This document shows, one piece after another, positions 21,935 to 33,208 of a stretch of DNA of 64,000 nucleotides; the stretch's first letter is position 1, and the number at the start of each line of letters is the position of its first letter. The notes beneath the pieces are model-generated. The model did no database searches and was not told where the DNA came from. It was given only the letters and a program-made list of their open reading frames with translations. This DNA comes from Agapanthus africanus (lineage: Eukaryota > Streptophyta > Magnoliopsida > Asparagales > Amaryllidaceae): contig JASDDO010000006.1 of the NCBI GenBank assembly GCA_030015575.1, positions 379,958,137 through 380,022,136 on the forward strand, read 5' to 3'. A program made the position numbers and the translations under genes.

Positions 21935-24081
21935 ATGTCTTCTTCCGAAGTTTCTATTGATGTAGTTGGGGTCGAGTCAGACAATGAGGCTTCAGCTTCT
22001 GAAGCCAAATCCAGTGGGTCTTCTTCTTCCTCCTCGGCTTCTGATAGCCAGGGAATTTCTTCTTCCTCTTCCTCTTCATCTTCTTCCTCTGCTTTGGGCT
22101 CGCCCCTAAGGGGTGGCGATGCCTTTGTACTTCGTCGTCAGGTGGCGAAGAGGCCCCCAAGGTGCGCATCGAAAATACCTGCGATGCGCTCTCGATATTG
22201 AATCGCCCGGCGAGCTTTCCGATATCTGGGCTCGTTTCCACATTCTCCCTGGCTATTCGCTTCGTCTGGCTAGAGAGAGTGAGCAGGCAGACCAGGTGCA
22301 GGGTAATGAGATTGCTCTGTATCTGGAAGTGTTCCGGACAAGAATGCGTCTGCCCTTCGCACCCGAAGTTTGCACCGTATTCCATTTCTTCCGTCTTGCC
22401 CCGGGCCAGCTAGCACCGAACTCGTGGGGGATCCTCCTCGGGTTTCTGGTCCGGTTGAAGATTGATCAGATCCCCTTTGACTTGAACCTTCTTCTTTCCT
22501 TCCCGCGTTATAAAAATCATCCCGATACTCGCAAGGATGAACCGAGCTGGGTGTATCTTTCTTTCAAAAACTATAAGGGTAGGACGACCGGGTCTGGGAT
22601 AGTGGTCGTTCCTTCTTCCATCCACGAATGGAAGGAGAAGTTTGTTTTCATCGGTCCTCCGGAGGGAGAGGATTGGTCCGTGCCTACCAAGTGGCATTGG
22701 ACCGATTGCCCTAGAGTTAAACAGTAAAATGTCCAAAAGGCGAGGGTGGTGTCGCAGTGGGAACCGATCCAGCGGGCCGATGTCCTGCTTTCCGAACAGG
22801 TTTTGAGCTGGGCGGGACTCAGTCCCGCGCGCTTCAGGGGTAAGTTAGGACTTCGCCGATTAATTTAGACTTTCACATAATATTGTCACTCCTGTTGCTG
22901 ACCTTTTTCTTCCATTTTCTCCTGCAGAGCAATGGATCGTTCGATGATTATGGCTACCATGGCCGCCAAGGCGCAGAGAAGAAAGGGCGGGGGCGCTAGC
23001 TCGTCCAAACCCTCACCGAGCGTGGTTCCCCGGCAAGTTCCTTCTGTGAAGATCACCGTTGCTCCCCCGCGCTAGAGGAACGCCGGGCCTGTGGGCAGAA
23101 GCATACCCGGGATCAAGATCCCCGGGCTAGGGTAGAAACGCCGCCTTCTACCGAGTCTCCGCTCAAGAGGCAAAAGAGGGTGGTTTCTCGGCTTCCCTTG
23201 TCTGGGATACAGGTGCAGGAGGGTGATTTCTGCATCGAGGTGCTGTCAGGGCTTTCCGTGGCCGATAGCTTGCTGGTGGACATGGAGAAGGAGGCGAGGG
23301 ACAAGATTCCCCAGGGTACCATGAAGGCCCAATTCGCGGCAATAGCTCAAGAGGCCGTCTAAGTTAGTAATCCCCCTAAAAAAATTTCTAAGTGTTTTTA
23401 TCTCGGTTTGGCTTCTGATGAAACTTGCACATTTTTTTCCCGCAGGTCCTTCAGCATTGCGCCCTCCTCATCGCTATGGAGATTGAAAAGGTGGCCCCAA
23501 CGATGAAAAAGGCCGGGGAGTCTTCCTCGCATGAGGAAGAGCTTCAGGCCAAGCTGAAGAAAGCGGAGGACAAGACGGCCTCCCCGGACCTGAGATTGGT
23601 AGCGGATGGCCTGACGGTCATGAAGATGAAGGAGTCACACCGGCTCCTGACCGAGTCCAACTGGTCTATTCAGGCCAAAATCGACGAGGTCAATAGACTC
23701 TATGATGCCGTGAGGAGGCAGAGAGACTCGTTAAGGGGGAATGCCCGGGCGGCCCGTGAGGCAGCGAAGCGTGCCGAGGGCAGGACAGAAAATGCCGTAG
23801 AGAAGTAAAAGGCCTTTGACCAATTTTATATGGCCCATGATGACTTCGCGGCCGTCAGGTGGCACAACGCTCTCAACGCTGTCAAAGAAGAGATGCCCAG
23901 AATCGACGACCGGGAGCTTCGGACGAGGTATCCCTTGGCCGAGGTAGTGCCTCAGGGCGAAAGCACCGAGCCGAAGGGAGGAGGCGAGGCAGTGGATGGA
24001 AGCGCCGAGCCGGAGGCCACAATCGAAGCTCCTGGCGGAAGAGCCGAACAGGGGGAAGTGGCGGCCGAGAAGGCAACTTGA
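21935..24081 (+). pseudogene. Antisense accessory ORF region with Transposase_28-type domain (fossil)
   Basis: The plus strand carries a Ser-rich N-terminus (21,935-22,110), then a domain at 22,200-22,730 with LRLPFAPEVCTVFHFF and RLAPGQLAPNSWGILLGF, the signature of the plant 'putative gypsy type transposon' domain (Transposase_28). Further right (23,420-24,080) is a Glu/Lys/Ala-rich, heptad-like coiled-coil segment. GT-AG-like borders around 22,840-22,926 and 23,363-23,445 suggest introns, which such accessory ORFs can have. It runs opposite to gag-pol between integrase and the 3' LTR, the known place of the antisense accessory ORF in Tat elements. Function unknown. Broken. Confidence 0.75.
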
Positions 24082-24267
24082 GGCTGCCGTCCTTTCTATT
24101 TTCTGTCCCCCCTTTTTGTTATTATATTTTTGTAAGCCTCCGGGCATCTTGTAAGGTCCCGTGGTCTATAATACCTTATATATAACTCGGTATATTAATA
24201 AAGTATGTTTAGCCCGTCGCAATGTTTTTACTCATGTATATTTCGCAAGTGTGGATTGACTGGTGTT

Positions 24268-24620
24268 CCTTGGAGTCAAAGTGACGAGCGAACGCGAGAT
24301 AGGAACGTCGAGCATAAATAGACCGGCGTCCCTCCTCACCACGGAGTCGAGGTGACGTAAGAATGAGAGAACACCAAGTATAAATAGACCGGCATCCCTC
24401 CCCACTCCGGAGTCGAGGTGACGTGAGAACGAGCAAACACCAAGTATAAATAGACCAGCGTCCCTCCTCACTCCGGAGTTGAGGTGACGTGAGAAAGAGC
24501 GAACACCAAGTATAAATAGACCGGCGTCCCTCCTCACCCCGGAGTCCCTATTCACCCCGGAGTCGAGGTGACGTGAGAATGAACGAACACCCAGTGTAAA
24601 TAGACCCGTGTCCCTTGGAT
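24268..24620. repeat. 66-base tandem array in the Tat 3' region
   Basis: About five direct copies of a 66-base unit containing GAGTCGAGGTGACGTGAGAA and CCAAGTATAAATAGACCGGC. Because 66 is divisible by three, the minus strand shows a spurious 198-codon frame with a 22-residue repeat. Each unit carries a TATAAATAG motif. Tat-lineage elements are known for variable tandem repeats in this region. Confidence 0.88.
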
Positions 24621-24734
24621 CGAGCGAGCCTTGGGTCCCTCGAAACGAGCGAATCCGAGCTTTATCAACTCGGGTCCTGACATGAGTTTGTTCACTTTGC
24701 GATCGCGCACTGGATAGGGGTCGGTCTACAGACT

Positions 24735-25240
24735 TTGACGTGGATGAGCCGACCAGGAAGTTACTCGGCCGTGGATGAGCCAAGCAGGAAATTATTTGGC
24801 CGCCTCGTGACGAGAGCTTTGGATCCACAGCGTAACCGGGCAGGAAACTTTCTACCGTGGATAAGCCGAGAAGGAAATTATTCGTCCGCCTCGTGGTGAG
24901 GGATTTGGATCCGCAGCATAGCCAGGCAGGAAGCTGCCCGCTGCGGATGAGCCAAGCAGGAAACTACTCGTCCGCCTCGTGGCAAGGGCTTTGGATCCGC
25001 AATATATCCGGGCAGGAAGCTGCCCGCTGCGGATGAGCCGAGAAGGAAACTACTCGGCCGCCTCGTAGCGAAGGCTTTGGATCCACAGTATAGCCGGGCA
25101 GGAAGCTGCCCGCCATGGATGAGCCGAGCAAGAAACTACTCGGCCGCCTCATGGCGAGGGCTTTGGATCCGCAGCGTAGCCGGGCAGGAAATTGCCCGCC
25201 GCGGATGAACCGAGCAGGAAGCTGCCGGCGAAGGTTTCCA
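24735..25240. repeat. 86-base tandem array in the Tat 3' region
   Basis: About five and a half copies of an 86-base unit with CCGGGCAGGAAGCTGCCCGC, a GATGAGCCGAGCAGGAAACT block and GGCTTTGGATCCGCAG. GGGCAGGAAGCTGCCC forms an inverted repeat in each unit, as does CGAGCAGGAAACTACTCG. One further related unit lies near 26,395-26,470 (GGGTAGGAAGCTACCC), which shows that the unit existed beyond the array. Confidence 0.85.
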
Positions 25241-25463
25241 TATCTACGCCTCCTTGATTCTCGGGATCTTGGAGACTATGGTGGGCGTCTCGAGATACCC
25301 GCGTCTCTCTTGGAAATGTCTTTCAATCTTCTCTAACCCGTATGGGAGGGGTGGGCTAGTAATCGGACGCTACATGGCCGTGCCTTATCGAGAAGATGCG
25401 ATACTCCATGATTCGCGCTGTGGCATAGGAAGATCTCGATCTTTAGGAAGATTTTTGTTGAGG

Positions 25464-25473
25464 CTATAAATAG
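25464..25473 (+). promoter_or_regulatory. TATA box before the second antisense ORF
   Basis: CTATAAATAG about 65 bases before the ATG at 25,538, with a short pyrimidine-rich leader in between; a textbook plant core-promoter layout in antisense to gag-pol. Confidence 0.55.
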
Positions 25474-25537
25474 TGGAGGCATGGCCCCTCCTTAAGCACC
25501 CACGTTGATTTTCTCCTAGCAGTTTCATCTCTTCCTG

Positions 25538-26004
25538 ATGGCACGCCGCGTGTACACCATCCGTGACATCGTATCTCAAGACGACGTATATTTCTACGAA
25601 CTTGATTGTTCCGAGGCGACGTATGAGACCGTGATAGGTCATCTGGAGTGTCACTGTGGGCATTTATTACCCCGCCGATCCCCTCTCCTGCAGGTGCTTA
25701 TTTACGCGATATAGAGGTCTTCCCCGGGTCTTTATAAGGCCTTATCCCCACAGGCACTGGAGGAGGCGGTCGACAAGATGCGCATGGCCCATGAGCTAGG
25801 TCTGATCTCGAAGAGCAGGCGGGACCGCTCAACAGATATTCTTCTCGAATATTTCCAGCAGAGGTTGATTGGGGCTTTATGTTCGGCAATGGGAGTGCCC
25901 AGCGGATCCGTAGCTTTTTGGGTCCACGAGCATCGACAGAGGGAGCAGACGGAGGCCTCTTGGGCTCGGTTGGAGGAACTCTCCTTCGAATATCATCATC
26001 AATG
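25538..26004 (+). pseudogene. Second antisense ORF region of the Tat element (fossil)
   Basis: A plus-strand frame begins MARRVYTIRD at 25,538 and a second open segment (25,778-26,005) encodes EEAVDKMRMAHELGLISKSR and a Gln/Glu-rich helical tail. A pyrimidine-AG boundary near 25,755 suggests an intron between them. I do not recognise the domain. It is followed by poly-A-signal-like AATAAATT repeats near 26,118-26,136. Two separate antisense units in one Tat element is unusual. Broken or at least not continuous. Confidence 0.5.
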
Positions 26005-26589
26005 ATTTCTCAATCCCTTTCCCCCTTTGCTGTAATAGTTAGTGAGTATATGCTTTTTTCTTTCTTGGCGAGTCCTTCCCCTATTTTGTAAGGCTGAGGA
26101 GCTGAGAATACCTCTTAATAAATTTTCTTAATAAATTTTCTTTTTCTTAAGGACATCTCTTTACTCGTGATTGCGGAACGTCGATCCTCCTTGTTTGTTT
26201 TTCAAAGCGCAGGTGGATCTTTTCTAAGTGTAGGCGGATCAACGCTTCTCCCCCAATTCTTCGCCTCGGAGCCAAGGTGACTTAGGTCGGATGCTTTTTG
26301 AGCGTGCTGGGGCACTTATTCTAGGACATCTTCCTTGCTTCCGAGCCGGGATAGAGAAAACCCATGGCCGAATACTATAGGGCCCGTATTTTGTTGGGTA
26401 GGAAGCTACCCGTTTTGAACGAGTACGATGAATAGGAAACTATTCGTCGGCCTCCAAGTCGAGCATGAATCTACTCGCGCGTGAGGGCTTTAGTTTAGAG
26501 ATTCGAATCAACATAAAAAGAAATTTTATTATTTGAAAGGGTACAAGTTTATCTGTACAACTTAAGCTTTTCGGTATTATATGGCTGAA

Positions 26590-27500
26590 GAAAGTCACAC
26601 CTTCAGGAATCCTGGAGACGGTAGGATCCGCCGGGCAGTGTCTTTGTTACGAGGAATTGGCCGTCCCACTTCGGGGAGAACTTGTGCAGCTTTCCTTAGT
26701 CTTCGAATTCGTTTTGACGTAGGACTAAATCTCCTGTCTCGAAAGCTCGATGTTTAACCCAGGCGTTGTAATATCGGGCGGTCTACTGCTGATATGCGGC
26801 CATCCTTATTTGCTCCCGATCTCTTTTTCCCAATAAGATGCCCTGTTGCTTCGAAGCCCCAAGAAGTTAGCCTCTTCATCGAAGTGCTCGACTCAATAAC
26901 CGGGCAGGCCGATTTCTGCGGGGACCACTACCTCGGTGCCGTAACAGAAGCTAAACGGGGTTTCCCCCGTGAGTGTTTTTCTCGATGTTCGTAACGCCTA
27001 CATTACCTGAAGCAGTTCCTCCACCCAGCTGCCCTGTCTTCCTTCCAGTCAGGCTTTGAGCCCCCGGATGAAGCCTTGGTTTGCTACCTCGGCTTGCCCG
27101 TTGCATTAGGGATGCGCGACCGTGGAGAACTTCATCAATATGTGATAGTTGCTGCAGAATCCCCTGACTTTGTCATTTTTGAAGTTGGTTCCTTGGGCGG
27201 TGATGATGCACCTCGGGATTCCAAATTGGGAGATTATATTATTCTGCAGGAATTTCACCGTAGTGGTGGCGTCCGGTTTCCTGATCGGCAGGGTTTCTAT
27301 TCATTTTGTAAAGTAGTCCACGGCGACAAGGATGTATTTGTGTCCACCCATGCTGGTGGGGGGGTTGGCCAACCATATTCATCCTCCACTGCACAAACGG
27401 CCAAGGGGAACTTAGTGGTGTTAACTCGGTAGCAAGTAGCCGAGGGATGCTGCCAAAGAGTTGGCAGGTCTTGCACCTTCTGACCAGCTTTCTACGTCTT
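26590..27500 (-). pseudogene. Integrase region of the Tat element (fossil)
   Basis: Minus-strand blocks: FGIPRCIITAQGTNF near 27,180-27,225 (integrase core, DNG-like block) and a C-terminal TARYYNAWVKHRAFETGDLV block near 26,700-26,790, followed by a KLHKFSPKWDGQ block, typical of Tat integrase C-termini. In the family it inserts the DNA copy into the host chromosome. Heavily decayed. Confidence 0.75.
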
Positions 27501-27989
27501 AGTGTATAGTCGGCCAGTAATACCCCTGCAACAGTGTCTTTTGAACTAGACTGCGGGCCCCTTGATGTGCTCCTCCGACTCCTTCATGTATCTCTCGAAG
27601 GACGTAATCTGCTTCGTCGAGATCGACACATCGGAGTAGAGATTAGGTGTATGAATTTTTGTACAGGTTTCCCTTGCTCCACACGAACTGACGAGCTTTC
27701 ATATGGAGCCGACGTGTCTCGACCCGGTCCTCAGGGAGTACTCCGTTCTTAAGGAACTCCATAATGGGTTTTCTCCAATCTGGGATATCCCCTTCAGCAG
27801 TGTAGATCCGGTGTATTATTTCTTTTCCACGCTGTGTCATGGCAGGACTTTGAAGACAATGTTTCTTTTATGAGTGGACAAATAAGAAGAGGCGAGTTTG
27901 CTTATCGCGTTGGCCTTGGCGTTCATGCACCTGGGAATCTGTTCCACTTGAACCTCGTCAAAATTTTTCCGAAGTTTTTTTTACCTCCG

Positions 27990-28320
27990 CTAGGTATTTT
28001 ATCATCAAGGGTTCTCGGGCTTCAAAACGTCGGGTCACCTAGACGACGACTAGCGCAGAGTCGATGCGGATCCTGATTGCCTTTACCCTTACCCCGGAGG
28101 CGATTCGTAGCCTAGCTAATAAGGCTTCATATTCTGTGGCGTTGTTCGACGCCTTGAAGCCAAGTCTCAGAGAGTACTCCATCTCTGCTTCATTCGGACC
28201 ACGGATGATTAACCCGGCCCCACTCCCTTCCTTTATGGAGGAGCCTTCCATATAGAGTACCCGGTCTGGAATCAGGCCGAGCGTCTCCTCGACTGAGGGC
28301 CGTGGGTTAGGGCCTCACGC
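27990..28320 (-). pseudogene. RNase H region of the Tat element (fossil)
   Basis: Minus strand shows SGAGLIIRGPNEAEMEYSLR and a NNATEYEALLARLRIA block near 28,060-28,240, the hallmark of the additional plant-type RNase H of Tat elements, which removes template RNA. Adjacent sequence to the left is degenerate. Confidence 0.8.
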
Positions 28321-28399
28321 CGGCGCTCCTTCCTTATTGGGAATGGTGCATTCGACCACGAAATCGACCAGGGCCTGTGTTTTGATAGCTTGTCGTGGT

Positions 28400-29780
28400 C
28401 GGTACTTGATGTCGAATTAGGACAACTCCCATCTCCATTTCTTTAAGAGGCTCGACAATTCTGGGGAACCGAGGATATTCCCCAAGGGTCGTTCGGTGAG
28501 AACGATGATCGTATGAGTCTGGAAATAGTGCCAGAGCTTCATGGAGGCGACGACAAGCATCAGGACTATTTTTTCTATGGCCGGCTATCTGGTCTATGCG
28601 TCCTTGAAAACGTGGCTGACGTAGTAGACCGGTCTTTGTATTCCTTCGAATTTTCTGATGAGTACGGAGCTGGCAGCCTGGTCGGAGACGGCCAGATACT
28701 GTAACAGCTCGTCCCCCTCAGCTGGTCGGGTGAGAAGTGGGAGGGGGGTCACCAGATGTGCCTTGAGCTGCTCGAAAGAGATTTGGCACTCCTCGGACCA
28801 TTCGAACCTGGAGATCTTCCTTAAGGCTTTGAAGAAAAGCTGGCACTTTTCTCCAGATCTGGACATGAAGCGACTCAAAGCAGCCACCCTACCTATGAGC
28901 CGCATGATATCAACATTGCTCCTGGGTGTCGCCATGTCGATGATGGCCCTGATCTTCTCTGGGTTTGCTTCGATTCCTCGGTGGGTGACCATGAATCCAA
29001 GGAATTCCCTGCTCGTGATGCCGAACGCACATTTGGCTGGATTCAACTTCATTTTGTACTTTTGCAGGACATCGAATGTCTCGCCGAGGTCTGTGGTGTG
29101 TTCGGCTGACTAGGTGGACTTCACGAGTATGTTGTCGACGTAGACTTCCACATTTCTCCCAATTTGTGGTTTGAACAACTTGTTGGCCAGCCACAGGTAT
29201 GTTTCCCCGGCGTTTTTGAGGCCGAAGGGCATTACCTTATAGCAGTAGACTTCTCGATCGGTGATGAAGGCGGTTAGCTCTTCGTCGGCCGGATTCATCA
29301 GGATTTGATTATAACCGGAGAAGGTGTCCATGTAGCTCAGTAGCTCGTGACTGGCCAAGCTGTTTACTAACTGATCTATCTGAGAGAGTGGGTAGTTGTC
29401 TTTGGGCAGGCCTTGTTTAGATCGGTGAAATCGATGCACATGCACCATTTTCCGTTTGCCTTCTTAACCATGACCACGTTTGCTAGCCAAGCCGAGTAGT
29501 CCTGCTTCCTGATGAAGTTGGCCACGAGCAGTCGGTCCACCTCCTCCTCTATCGCTTTCTGCTTCATTGGCACGAACCTTCTTTTCTTTTGTCGGGCTGG
29601 CCGGGCTTTCGAGTCGACCCCGAGCTTATGGGAGATCACCTTGGGGTCGATCCCGGACATGTCTACTGGAGTCCAAGCGAACACATCGGAGTTGTTCCGG
29701 AGGAACTGGATCAGGCTGTCCCGAGCGCCCCTAGTAAGAGTGAGCCGATCTGGACAGTTCAGCCGTCATCTCCCTTTCTG
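28400..29780 (-). pseudogene. Reverse transcriptase region of the Tat element (fossil)
   Basis: Minus-strand blocks include DFTDLNKACPK near 29,400, MDTFSGYNQILMNPADEE near 29,290-29,330, YKVMPFGLKNAGETY near 29,215, VYVDNILVKS near 29,120 (catalytic YVDD-type block), a FLGFMVTHRGIE block near 28,980 and an RPVYYVSHVF block near 28,610, the start of RNase H. Order and spacing are those of Tat RT. Upstream is the LGVDSKARPARQKKR linker. Broken. Confidence 0.88.
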
Positions 29781-29999
29781 AGAGGAATCTCTAACAAAGC
29801 CTCCACCGGGAAGCCACGAATCTCTTTTCGGTCATCGGGTGTATCCAAAGATTCTCGAGGATCGTACACAACTTCGAAATTGTCAACCTATTTCTCGTCA
29901 GGAGACGTCGAGGCGAGACAGACCCTGGCGGTTTACTGGTCTCCGTAGGCCCGGTCTATCCCCCCATTGTCCAGAGGGAACTTGAGAGCGAGGTGATAA

Positions 30000-30530
30000 G
30001 TCGAGATTTAAGCCTGGAGGGCATTTAGGGTGGGGTGACCAAAGAGGATGTTATAAGACGACGAGATCTTGGCAACGAGGAAATTCACCGGTATGGTTCG
30101 CGCTCTTCTTGCTTCCCCAATATTGAGAGGGAGGGTGATCGATCTCTCGGCCAAGACGGAATGGTTTGTAACCCTGGAGAGGATGTGGGAGGTCAGTTGG
30201 AGGTCAGATGGATTTAATCCCATACGCTGAAAACAGTCGTAAAACAGGATATCCGCCGAGCTCCCCGAGTCGACTAACATTCTCCGAACCTCATATCGGT
30301 TTACCCGGGCTGGTATCATAAGGGGATCATTGTGCGGGAGTGATATGCCGTGAAGGTCTTCGTCGGTGAAGGTGATTGGATCGTCCTTCTTGCACTTCTT
30401 GTGGGGCTGATCACTTAAGGACATGATTTGCCGAAAGTGGCGGGTGTCCTCGTTGCTTGGAGTCGAGCCTACAGAGATGACTTTGATCTGCCCGACCGTC
30501 AATTCTCCGGAAGGGGGTTGGTTCACATGC
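30000..30530 (-). pseudogene. Protease region of the Tat element (fossil)
   Basis: A minus-strand frame of about 170 residues contains the retropepsin-like block MLVDSGSSADILFYDCFQRM near 30,240-30,290, a HDDPLMIPA-type block before it and YNILFGHPTLNAL near 30,010-30,040. It also has the ISFTDEDL-type block common in Retand-like elements. The family protease cleaves Gag-Pol. Confidence 0.85.
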
Positions 30531-30679
30531 TCCCGATCTGCCTGCCATTTGTCTTGTAGGTACTTCGCCAGGTGACCGAAGCGGATCGGCTCCTCGATAT
30601 AGTCACGGAGTTGTTTGCAGTTCTCGGTCGGGTGCCCTTGTGATCGATGGAAGGTGTAGTACGGGCCACCGAGTCACTT

Positions 30680-31673
30680 ACCCGACCTCTAAGTAGCTGG
30701 CTGGAGTTTGAAAAACCTCTCGCCCTTAGCTTCCTCCAGTAGCTCAGCCTGGGAGACGTTCAGGGGAATGTACTCATGAAACCTTGGAGAATAAGGTTTT
30801 GGGCGGTCGACCTTTTTCTTCTCTTCTCTGTCCTGTTTCTTTCGGTCCGTTCGGTCGCCGTGGGGTAAGTTGGCATTTACCTCTGACTCGAGTTGGATTT
30901 TTCGCTCGGTCCAGACTTTTAATTCGATCATAGTCTTAGATTGCGCCAATGCAAAAGAGCGGAGCCACACTTTGTACCTAAGACCCGACTTCAAGACGGT
31001 GATAACCGTTTCGTCGCGGTGCTCGGGAACTTCCAGAAGGGAATTATAGAAGCGGATGACGTAACCCTTGAAAGATTCCTTGTCTTCACTCTTGATGGTA
31101 AACAGGTAGTCGACTGTACTTTTCTGTCGTCGGTTACCGACGAAATGACCGAGGAACTGAGTTACCAGCTCGTCAAAGGTCGAGATCGAACGTGGCGCAA
31201 GTACGCGGAACCAATCTTGGCCGAACGGGAAGAGGGTGGTGGGGAAGGCTCGGCACTGAGCTGCGTCCGAGCTGTCTTGGAAGCTCATGCCCGCCGTAAA
31301 TGCGTCCAAGTAGTCCTTTGGGTCAGATTTCCCATCAAAAAGGGCCACCTTGGACGGTTTGTTTTGGGACGAGACTCGCTCACCTAGTAACTGCTCTGTG
31401 AAGGGCCTCGTGAGCAAATCTGCGGAGTACTTTGCCACTCCCCCGGCCGGACGGGTAGCGTGCTGCATGTCTTCAATTTTCTTTTCGAGGGCATCGATTC
31501 GCTGATTGTACCCCGAAGCTTCTCCGCACTCGGAGCGCTTGCTGTCTCTGTTTCGAGCTTGCGTGATGGAGCGGTTTCGGCTTCACTCTATCATGTTCCT
31601 CAGGTCTTCGGGGGAACCCTTTGTTGTCGGTCCCGAGGTGAGCCACGTGCACGATCTAGATGGATACGGGGAC
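30680..31673 (-). pseudogene. gag region of the Tat element (fossil, 5' end missing)
   Basis: A minus-strand 259-codon frame (31,468-30,689) holds the Retrotrans_gag core: VALFDGKSDPKDYLDAF, CRAFPTTLFPFGQDWF, LVTQFLGHF and a KESFKGYVIRFYN block. Right of it, to 31,673, the leader includes a LRNMIE block like the one in the Tat fragment at 14,700. The remainder is displaced by the LTR starting at 31,674. Gag would form the particle. Confidence 0.85.
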
Positions 31674-31970
31674 TGTTGGGGTCAAAAGTTACACCCCGTT
31701 CGACCAGGTCAAAGTCAATCAACCCCCAAGCTAAGTGGGCCCAAGCCCAAGTCAGGACAAAGCATGGAAGGGGCCGGCTCCATGCCAAGAATGAAGCAAT
31801 AAATTAATTTAATGCAATTTTTTAAAAATAAATATATAGAAAATGGGCAGAAAGCCAAAATTTTGTAAACCCCATGGATTATGTGCAAAAAGAAACAAGC
31901 ACATAAGGCATATGGTGGCATAAGTGTCATTTGACAAAGCCAAAAGGGGCTATATGTAAAGTGTATAGCC

Positions 31971-31978
31971 TATAAAGG
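31971..31978 (+). promoter_or_regulatory. TATA box of LTR II
   Basis: CCTATAAAGGC on the plus strand, conserved as CCTATATAAGGC at 33,990 in the related solo LTR, at the same distance from the LTR start. Confidence 0.6.
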
Positions 31979-32339
31979 CAACATGATGATGAAATAAAGA
32001 ACAACATTTTCACTCTCTCAAATATTATGGTTCTTGCCTCCATCTCCTTCTTCAAGGTTCTAAACCTTCTTCCTTTTTTTTTTGAATTAAATCAAGAGTT
32101 TAACTCTTCTTTTCCAAAAATAAACAGTTTTTTACCATAAAACCCTTGAAGGGGAGCTCGGATCTTCCATCAAATCCCCAAAAGGGAAGATTTTTAAGTC
32201 TCACCTTTTTTCTCCAAGATCCATCCAACAGAGAGGAGGATAAATGAGACTCAACTCCAAAAACCCCAATTCGGGAAGATCCAAGGCTCAAAAGAAGATC
32301 CAGGGTTAAAGGGGAGAAGAAAGGGGTCCCCTTTGATCA

Positions 32340-32670
32340 TCTCCAAAGATTTCTGAGAGTTCAACTCCATTTGTCAAGATCTTTTGGAGTTTAACTCCAC
32401 AAATAAAACCCTTTTTTAGGAGTTTAACTCCATTCAAACTCTTTTGGAGTTTAAATCCACAAATAAAACCCTTTTTTAGGAGTTTAACTCCATTCAAAAT
32501 CTTTTGGAGTTTAACTCCACAAATAAAATCCTATTAGAAGTTTAACTCCATTCAAAATCTTTCGGAGTTTAACTCCATAAATAAAAATTCTTTTTGGGAG
32601 TTTAACTCCACTCAAAATCTTCTAAAGTTTAACTCCATAGATAAAAGTCCTTTTCGGGAGTTCAACTCCT
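32340..32670. repeat. GGAGTTTAACTCC palindrome array
   Basis: Roughly 60-base units (…CTTTTGGAGTTTAACTCC ACAAATAAAA…) each carrying one or two copies of the 13-base palindrome GGAGTTTAACTCC, at least six copies in all (for example 32,419-32,431). AAGAGTTTAACTCTT at 32,095 is a variant. The related solo LTR has a shorter version at 34,355-34,470. Confidence 0.88.
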
Positions 32671-33208
32671 CATTTCGGGGCTAAGCCCCTTCTTTCTGCA
32701 GGCGCCGACGCCGACGTGCCGGGCGCGTGAGGCGCCGGCGTCCGGTGCCCACACGTCCTTAGGACGCTCCTCACCGTTTTTTCCTCTTTTCTTCTTTCTT
32801 TTTTCATACACTCCACACTCAAAACACGTTCTCTGCTAAAATAATTTCTAACGGGGTGCTGCCCCGCACCCCGCAAGGTGGCTGCTAGCCCCCTTGACCC
32901 CCAACCCGCAATCCGGGTAGCGGGACCCTCGTAAACTCTGCGAGGCTCCCGATACACCCAAAACCCCTCAAGACACACACACATATGCCCACTGATCATT
33001 GAGTTCGCATGACTAGTTTGACCCGTTAATCGGAGGTTCCTTTGCTTCAAAGACGAGATGTAATTAACGACAGCTTAGTCCGCAACTACCGGAGATTTGG
33101 ATCCCACAATCAATAAATCCCAGCCTACCCTAGGCAGGGGAAATCTGTATACACATGAAAAGCGATGCGTATTTCCCATGACAATGGGGTCACGAAAAAC
33201 ATCCTACA

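Larger units (their letters stand above)
20548..31673 (-). mobile_element. Retand-like Tat element (Ty3/gypsy), 3' LTR to gag (fossil)
   Basis: In minus-strand order: gag (right, from 31,673), protease, RT, RNase H, integrase, a 3' region with two plus-strand (antisense) accessory ORFs and two tandem arrays, PPT, and 3' LTR (21,342-20,548). Antisense accessory ORFs and tandem repeats in the 3' region are known traits of the Tat lineage. The 5' LTR, PBS and gag start are missing because the Ogre-like element at 31,674 interrupts the gag leader. Broken, with well over ten interruptions; the oldest layer of the nest, so probably the oldest element of the right-hand part of the window. Confidence 0.87.
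31674..33208 (+). repeat. 5' LTR of element II
   Basis: Starts TGTTGGGGTCAAAAGTTACA and ends ...CATCCTACA, 1,535 bases, followed at once by a PBS. Matches the solo LTR at 33,708-34,993 along most of its length. TATA box TATAAAGG at 31,971. The centre (32,340-32,670) is an array around GGAGTTTAACTCC. A GC-rich GGCGCCGACG-type block lies at 32,700-32,770. Confidence 0.88.

Noticed and set aside
22113-22727. A host gene for a 204-residue protein
   Set aside because: The sequence has the Transposase_28 signature and sits antisense between integrase and 3' LTR of a Tat element, so it belongs to the transposon.
24232-24828. A 198-codon minus-strand frame with a 22-residue repeat (RDAGLFILGVRSFSRHLDSG)
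   Set aside because: It is the translation of the 66-base tandem array, which stays open because 66 is a multiple of three; no start context or homology supports a protein.
27076-27432. A 118-codon plus-strand ORF
   Set aside because: Shadow of the integrase region on the minus strand of the Tat element.
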